Positions 15,028 to 19,334 of a stretch of 19,334 bases of DNA are shown here, piece after piece. The notes under the pieces were generated by a model. The model was not told where the DNA came from, searched no databases, and saw only the letters and a list, made by a program, of their open reading frames with translations. The stretch's first letter is position 1, and each line of letters starts with the position of its first letter. This DNA is from Coriobacteriaceae bacterium (GTDB taxonomy: Bacteria > Actinomycetota > Coriobacteriia > Coriobacteriales > Eggerthellaceae), in assembly GCA_015062635.1 (NCBI GenBank), contig SUUF01000017.1:1-19334 (forward strand), given 5' to 3'. The translations under genes were made by a program, and so were the position numbers.

Positions 15028-17835
15028 CTAGTTGTAGTAGGTGATCATCCTCGTGCCCCTCTTGATGTGCTTATACACCCAGATGGCATTCTTGGTCTCG
15101 ACGCGCACGCACCCATGCGAGATCGAACGACCCATGCGCTTGTCGCGATAAACCGTGGTCGAGCCACGCTGGTACAACGGCGTGTGGATGTACTTGCCGT
15201 CAGCGATGTAGGTCATGTAGTAGAAGCTGCTCAGGAAGAGCTCGTCTTCAGGATTGTACTGCGGGTTCTTGTAACGGCGGGCACCGCTCGAGAGGATGTT
15301 CACGGCAGGCGTCGGGGTATCCTTCGCGCCGTTCGAGCACCGCCACTCGTACTTGAGCTTCCAGGCGTCGTTCTTGTTCGCGCGTTCGAACACGTAGAAC
15401 CAGTGCTGCGAGAGGTTGACGGCCACCGCGTAATTCGTGTTGCTCGTGGTCGCGACGACCTTCTTGTATGCCTGCAGCGCCAAGCCGGAATACGCGACGG
15501 TCTCCTCGATGTTCCAACGCTGCTTCTTGAGGTTGACGTTCTTGCCGACGGCCGTCGCGGCGCTGTTCTTGCCGTTCGACTGCAGCGCCAGGCCCGACTT
15601 CACGTTCACGAAGGCGAATCCGCCCTTCGGGGACACTTCGATCGCCCACTTCTGACGGGCCTTGTTCTTCCACTTGCCCTGCTTGACGGCGCTTCCGCTA
15701 CCCGTGACGGCCATGTTGGAATACGCGTTGACGATCTTGTACTGCTCGTTGCCGGCGGCATCCTGGCCGACATACGTGATGAAGTACTTCAGCTTCTGGT
15801 CTTCGGCCTTATCGTACACATATGCCTTGACGCCGCTCTTCGTCGGGTTGGGCTTGTAGGTGCCCAGCACCGCGTCGGTGTCGCCGTCGAGGTAGACGTA
15901 ATAGGAGCCATCGTCGATGGTGTGGCGGCGCAGGAACGCGAGCGTCTCGCTACCGGAATCGTACGCCGAGTTTGCAACGACCGGCGCGTTGTTCGCCGTG
16001 CTGCCACCCGAAATGCTCAGGTAGTTGCCGGTCTTCGTGTTCTTCAGCACGAAACCGGTGTCCATGAAGACGATGTTCCAGCGCTGCGCCTTATCGGTGT
16101 CGTTCGTGCCCTGCACGATCTTCCCCTCGTTATCGCCCACATAGCGCGCAGAGTACTGCGAGCGCAGCGTGTAGGTGCCATCGCCCTGGCGCTGCACGAG
16201 GAACTTCTGGGTCAGGAGCTTGTTGTAGGCGAGGGTCTTCAGCTGCGCCATGGACTCAACCGAATTGTTCGGGATGTTCAGCGCCTGGTTCGTGTTCTTG
16301 CGCATCGCGATCTCGTACACGCCATTGTCGACAGGAGCGGTGTCCTTCGCGGCGAACCGGCGCGCCTTCTTTGACGTGCCGTATGTCGTGACCAGCGGAG
16401 CGTTCTCCTTAGCCTTGGCGCCCGACACGGCGAGCGTGAGGCCGTTGAAGCGATTGACGAGGCGGATGACGCCCGCGGAATCCTGGCGGATCCACCACTG
16501 CTGGAGCTTGGAGTTCTTACGGTCGGCCTGGACGACCTCGGCGCCACTGTAGCGGCTCTTGCCCTTCAGCGACAGGGCCTTGTTGCTGGCAAGGTTCACG
16601 ACCTGGAAGCTGCCATCGCCGGCTGCCTTCAGCGTCCACTTGTCAGCGGTCGGGGACGTCGAGATGACGGCTGCCGCCTTCGCGGCCGTGGAACCGCCTT
16701 CGGGCGAGATGTCGAAGGACTGGTCGCGGTTGAACGAGATCGTGTAGAACTTGTCAGCGGCAATCGAAGCCGGGGTATCACCCGCGGGCTTCATGAGCGA
16801 CTTCGTGACGGGAATGAGGTAGAAGGGCTGCTTGTTGGCCGCCGTCGACTGCACCGTCACGTAGTATCCCGCCTTGAGTTTCCCGCTCCAGGTGCCCAAG
16901 CCGATTTTCTTGTTAGCTGCCGAGACGATCTTGTAGGCCTTGCCGGACTTCTTAAGCGTCCACAGCTGCATCTTCGAATTCTTCTTCAAAGACGTCTGAG
17001 ACACGAGCTCGCGACCAGCGCTCTTCGATTTCGTGGTGAGGTAGAGCTTGGAGTAGGCATTCTTGATGAGATACGCGTTGTACTTGGCGACATACTCGAA
17101 GATCCACTGCTGCGCCTTCGAGTTCGAATCGTTCTTCATCATGACCTTGATGGCCGACTTCGTCTTCTTCTCGAGGTTCACCATGAGCTTGCTCGAATTC
17201 TTGAAGTTCAGCACATAGGTGCCATTCGCGATGGGACCAGAGGCCGACGAACCGGCTGCGGTGGCCGCCTTCTTCGCGGTCTTGGCCTTCGCCGTCGAGA
17301 CGATGGTGCCCGTTTGCACGGCCACCGGCGCGTCGACGGCCGCATCGGTTTCGGTTACGGTCGCTTTCGCTGCCTCGGCGGCAGTGTCATCTGCGGTTTT
17401 CGTTTCCTCGTCAGCCGCCGGCTGCTCGGTCGCACCGTTATCGGCGGCATCGTCCGACACGGCGGGGTCGACGGCAGGCGCATCATCGGTCACGCCGGCG
17501 TCGCCTCCGTCAACCGATCCTTCGTCTGCGGCGGCATCGCCGTCATCATCGGCGACCGCCCCGGCGTCATCGCCAGTTTCAGCGTCGTCAGAACCCGACT
17601 CAACTTGGTTTTCGCCCGCAGATTCAACCACCTGCGGTTGTTCGACAATTGCGGCATCACCGCTCTCGTTGCTTCCTTCATCCTGCGTGTCAGCAACGAC
17701 CTGCGTCTGTTCTGCCACACCCCCCGTGGTCGCTTCGGCCGTTTCGTCCGCCAACGCGGCGGGAACCATGCAGCAAAGCCACAGGGCAACCGTGCAGGTG
17801 ACGAAGACCATGCGTCCAGTCAAACTCCGAACCAT
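15028..17835 (-). CDS. Secreted L,D-transpeptidase with four ricin-type lectin domains
   Basis: This is a 935-residue exported cell-wall protein. A signal peptide (1-29, cleavage after PAALA) is followed by an Asp/Glu/Ala-rich disordered linker (about 30-175) with the repeated motif EQxQVV. A Lys/Ala stretch precedes four beta-trefoil (ricin B-like) modules at about 203-342, 360-495, 500-635 and 638-778, built from twelve QxW-type repeats such as QQW, LQQWW, AQRW and RQKW. The C-terminal YkuD domain (about 788-935) has the catalytic motif SISHGCVRVETKNA with nucleophile Cys909. YkuD enzymes make 3-3 peptidoglycan cross-links or attach proteins to peptidoglycan; the lectin modules probably bind wall glycans. 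The open frame extends 135 codons upstream, but AAAGGAGG 4 nt before the ATG at 17835 and the signal peptide settle the start. It is a single-gene unit ending at the bidirectional terminator. Confidence 0.93.
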   Translation of the reverse strand: MVRSLTGRMVFVTCTVALWLCCMVPAALADETAEATTGGVAEQTQVVADTQDEGSNESGDAAIVEQPQVVESAGENQVESGSDDAETGDDAGAVADDDGDAAADEGSVDGGDAGVTDDAPAVDPAVSDDAADNGATEQPAADEETKTADDTAAEAAKATVTETDAAVDAPVAVQTGTIVSTAKAKTAKKAATAAGSSASGPIANGTYVLNFKNSSKLMVNLEKKTKSAIKVMMKNDSNSKAQQWIFEYVAKYNAYLIKNAYSKLYLTTKSKSAGRELVSQTSLKKNSKMQLWTLKKSGKAYKIVSAANKKIGLGTWSGKLKAGYYVTVQSTAANKQPFYLIPVTKSLMKPAGDTPASIAADKFYTISFNRDQSFDISPEGGSTAAKAAAVISTSPTADKWTLKAAGDGSFQVVNLASNKALSLKGKSRYSGAEVVQADRKNSKLQQWWIRQDSAGVIRLVNRFNGLTLAVSGAKAKENAPLVTTYGTSKKARRFAAKDTAPVDNGVYEIAMRKNTNQALNIPNNSVESMAQLKTLAYNKLLTQKFLVQRQGDGTYTLRSQYSARYVGDNEGKIVQGTNDTDKAQRWNIVFMDTGFVLKNTKTGNYLSISGGSTANNAPVVANSAYDSGSETLAFLRRHTIDDGSYYVYLDGDTDAVLGTYKPNPTKSGVKAYVYDKAEDQKLKYFITYVGQDAAGNEQYKIVNAYSNMAVTGSGSAVKQGKWKNKARQKWAIEVSPKGGFAFVNVKSGLALQSNGKNSAATAVGKNVNLKKQRWNIEETVAYSGLALQAYKKVVATTSNTNYAVAVNLSQHWFYVFERANKNDAWKLKYEWRCSNGAKDTPTPAVNILSSGARRYKNPQYNPEDELFLSSFYYMTYIADGKYIHTPLYQRGSTTVYRDKRMGRSISHGCVRVETKNAIWVYKHIKRGTRMITYYN

Positions 17836-17864
17836 ATAACCTCCTTTAGAGCATAAACAGCTGG

Positions 17865-17870
17865 ATAGTA
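17865..17870 (-). promoter_or_regulatory. Putative -10 box of the L,D-transpeptidase gene
   Basis: TACTAT on the minus strand, 29 nt upstream of the ATG at 17835 and directly preceded by TTTCAGG. No convincing -35 is seen. Confidence 0.4.
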
Positions 17871-17980
17871 CCTGAAAGCGCCTTTTAACCTGTGCAGACC
17901 CTGTGTGCTTCGATAAACGGTTATCTGCACATACACCAGGGGTTGTAGCCATACGATTAGCCTCCACAACATGTTTCAGG

Positions 17981-17986
17981 TATGAT
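17981..17986 (+). promoter_or_regulatory. Putative -10 box of the U32-family gene
   Basis: TATGAT, 31 nt upstream of the GTG at 18018 and directly preceded by TTTCAGG, the same 7 bases as at the divergent promoter. No convincing -35 is seen. Confidence 0.4.
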
Positions 17987-18002
17987 GCGCGACGTTCATG
18001 AA

Positions 18003-18010
18003 GAAGGGAG
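18003..18010 (+). promoter_or_regulatory. Ribosome binding site fixing the GTG start of the U32 gene
   Basis: GAAGGGAG, 7 nt before the GTG at 18018. The in-frame ATGs at 17982 and 17985 lie at the putative -10 box and have no ribosome site. Confidence 0.65.
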
Positions 18011-18017
18011 ACCAACC

Positions 18018-19235
18018 GTGGAATTGCTTGCACCCGCCGGCGGCATGGAACAGCTGCGGTACGCGCTGCATTTCGGGGCGGATGCCGTGTATCTCGGCGG
18101 AAGCCGCTTCGGTTTGCGTGAACGCGCCGATAACTTCCATGGGGTCGACCTGGCGGCGGCTGTCGCCTTTGCGCATGAGCGGGGAAAGAGGGCCTACATT
18201 GCCGTGAACTCGCTTGTGCATCAGGGCGATTTGCATGCATTGCGCGAATATGCCGCCGTTCTTCAAGACATTCGCGCCGACGCCGCCATCGTGTCCGACC
18301 TCGCCGCCATCGCCATCATGTGCGAGACCGCGCCCGACGTGGCCATCCACATTTCGACGCAGGCATCGGTCGTGAATGCTACCGCTGCGCGTATGTATGC
18401 AGAACTGGGTGCGAGCCGCGTCGTGCTCGCCCGCGAGCTCACCCTCGACGAGATCGCCGCGATTCGCGCAGAGGCGCCCTCTTCCCTCGAGCTCGAGGCA
18501 TTCGTGCACGGCGCGATGTGCATCGCCTATTCCGGGCGATGCCTGATATCGAGCTACCTGGTGGGGCGAGACGCGAATCGCGGAAACTGCACGCAGCCCT
18601 GCCGGTGGAAGTGGAGCCTGCAAGAAGAGACACGCCCGGGCGAGTACTTCCCCATCGAGGAAGACGGCTCCCATTCCTTCGTGCTGAGTTCGGCCGACCT
18701 GAACATGCTCGACCACCTGAGTGCGCTGCAGGCGGCTGGCGTGGACTCGCTGAAGATCGAGGGGCGTGTGAAGGGCGCCTATTACGTCGCGACGGTCGTG
18801 AACGCCTACCGGCGGGTGCTCGACGGCGCCGATGCGCGCGAATTCACCTCCGAGCTCGATGCGGTGAGCCATCGCCCGTACCACACCGGTTTCTATTACG
18901 GCACGCCCGCGCAATCGTATGAAGGACGTGAATACACGCAGACCTGCGACTTCATCGGCGGAGTGGCCGCATGCGAACCGGAAGGTGAAGGCCGGTACCG
19001 GGTGGCGTTCGACTTGCGCAACCGCATCTACCGCGACGACGAGCTCGAGATCCTCTCTGCGCGCCGCGGATTGCTCCACGTGAAAGCGCAAGACCTGGAA
19101 GACGAGGACGGCAACCCCTGCCGCGTTGCCGACCACAATGCCCACCGGTATTCTTTCACAACCGACATCCCGCTCGAACCGCTCGACGTCATCCGCAAGC
19201 GCCGCGCCAACCCCGACATCCAAGCCGGCCGCTAA
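18018..19235 (+). CDS. Peptidase U32 family protein (TrhP/YegQ-like RNA hydroxylation factor)
   Basis: This 405-residue U32-family protein starts MELLAPAGGMEQLRYALHFG, the usual TIM-barrel N-terminus. The family signature is EAFVHGAMCIAYSGRCLISSY (160-180, shown here as EAFVHGAMC and SGRCLIS). Four cysteines at 168, 175, 191 and 195 match the conserved set thought to bind an Fe-S cluster. A small C-terminal beta domain occupies about 305-385. Although named a peptidase, characterised relatives (TrhP, RlhA) act in prephenate-dependent hydroxylation of uridine in tRNA or cytidine in 23S rRNA. The length fits the short TrhP-like form better than the longer RlhA. GTG 18018 is chosen from GAAGGGAG and the family N-terminus. 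The exact RNA target is inferred from the family only. Confidence 0.88.
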   Translation: MELLAPAGGMEQLRYALHFGADAVYLGGSRFGLRERADNFHGVDLAAAVAFAHERGKRAYIAVNSLVHQGDLHALREYAAVLQDIRADAAIVSDLAAIAIMCETAPDVAIHISTQASVVNATAARMYAELGASRVVLARELTLDEIAAIRAEAPSSLELEAFVHGAMCIAYSGRCLISSYLVGRDANRGNCTQPCRWKWSLQEETRPGEYFPIEEDGSHSFVLSSADLNMLDHLSALQAAGVDSLKIEGRVKGAYYVATVVNAYRRVLDGADAREFTSELDAVSHRPYHTGFYYGTPAQSYEGREYTQTCDFIGGVAACEPEGEGRYRVAFDLRNRIYRDDELEILSARRGLLHVKAQDLEDEDGNPCRVADHNAHRYSFTTDIPLEPLDVIRKRRANPDIQAGR

Positions 19236-19334
19236 CGTTTGGCGCGCGTGATTCCGATGAGTCATAGGACGTTCCTTTAACTCATTCGACCAGGGCATGT
19301 TTTATAGGCCCCGATGCACCTGACAAATGCCCCG
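19236..19334. other. Right-edge non-coding stretch
   Basis: 99 bp after the U32 stop. I see no gene start with a ribosome site and no strong terminator hairpin. A TATAAA stretch on the minus strand (about 19301-19306) has a TTGTCA 14 nt upstream, too close for a standard promoter. Confidence 0.4.

Larger units (their letters stand above)
17836..18017. promoter_or_regulatory. Divergent promoter region with nested inverted repeats
   Basis: 182 bp between the divergent transpeptidase and U32 genes. It contains mirrored copies of TTTCAGGTA: the minus-strand copy at 17869-17877 and the plus-strand copy at 17974-17982, each running into a -10-like hexamer. Between them is an 8-bp inverted repeat, TGTGCAGA (17891-17898) and TCTGCACA (17924-17931), and an imperfect palindrome GATAAACGGTTATC (17912-17925, 12 of 14 bases symmetric). 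These look like regulator-binding sites shared by both genes. Confidence 0.55.

Noticed and set aside
17219..17839. Ala/Ser-rich plus-strand frame opposite the transpeptidase linker
   Set aside because: It is the reverse reading of the Asp/Glu/Ala-rich linker; repetitive composition, no start signal.
17836..18240. 135-codon N-terminal extension of the transpeptidase frame
   Set aside because: It would run through the divergent promoter region and into the U32 gene, whereas AAAGGAGG and a signal peptide sit at the ATG at 17835.
17976..19298. Minus-strand open frame of 440 codons opposite the U32 gene
   Set aside because: The plus strand has the full U32 signature and a ribosome site. The antisense frame shows no conserved motif.
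19290..19334. TTGTCA and TATAAA at the right edge as a minus-strand promoter
   Set aside because: The spacing is about 14 nt, too short for a standard promoter, and such a promoter would read into the antisense of the U32 gene.

Overview
The window is a GC-rich bacterial chromosome segment with compact gene packing, strong Shine-Dalgarno sites and several GTG starts. The content suggests an actinobacterium of the class Coriobacteriia (Eggerthella/Slackia-like gut organisms). The clues are a secreted L,D-transpeptidase with several ricin-type lectin domains, a Nif3/CT398 gene pair, and a tyrA-aroA-cmk-plsC-ispH-der-plsY chain. The taxonomic call is an inference from gene style; no rRNA is present. 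I see no tRNA, insertion sequence, phage gene or CRISPR array.

Layout, left to right. (1) Positions 1-3375, minus strand: rpe, a cysteine desulfurase, a Nif3-family protein and a CT398-like coiled-coil protein that runs off the left edge. This is a tight operon with a plausible promoter just upstream of rpe. (2) Positions 3513-13679, minus strand: eleven genes with mostly 1-50 bp gaps or overlaps. In transcription order they are a TagD-like cytidylyltransferase, a CapA-like metallophosphatase, a lone asparagine-synthetase-type domain protein, tyrA, aroA, cmk, plsC, ispH, der, plsY and ogt. (3) Position 13826 rightward: a divergent ATP-grasp gene of the sugar-transfer-associated type, ending at a bidirectional terminator. 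(4) Positions 15028-17835, minus strand: a 935-residue secreted L,D-transpeptidase with an acidic linker and four beta-trefoil lectin modules. (5) Position 18018 rightward: a U32-family protein (TrhP-like RNA hydroxylation factor), divergent from the transpeptidase across a promoter region rich in inverted repeats. The last 99 bases hold no recognisable gene.

How the genes fit together. Most of region 2 is core anabolism: aromatic amino acids (AroA, TyrA), pyrimidine nucleotide supply (Cmk), phosphatidic acid synthesis (PlsY, PlsC), isoprenoid precursors (IspH) and ribosome assembly (Der). The less ordinary part is the head of that operon and its divergent neighbour. A nucleotidyltransferase, a CapA-family enzyme without an export signal, a PP-loop ligase without a glutaminase domain and an ATP-grasp ligase together look like a small pathway that activates a polyol-phosphate-type group and attaches amine or amino-acid substituents to a surface polymer or small metabolite. 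That function is inferred; no product can be read from the sequence. Starts were moved from the longest open frame wherever a Shine-Dalgarno site and family alignment favoured an internal start.
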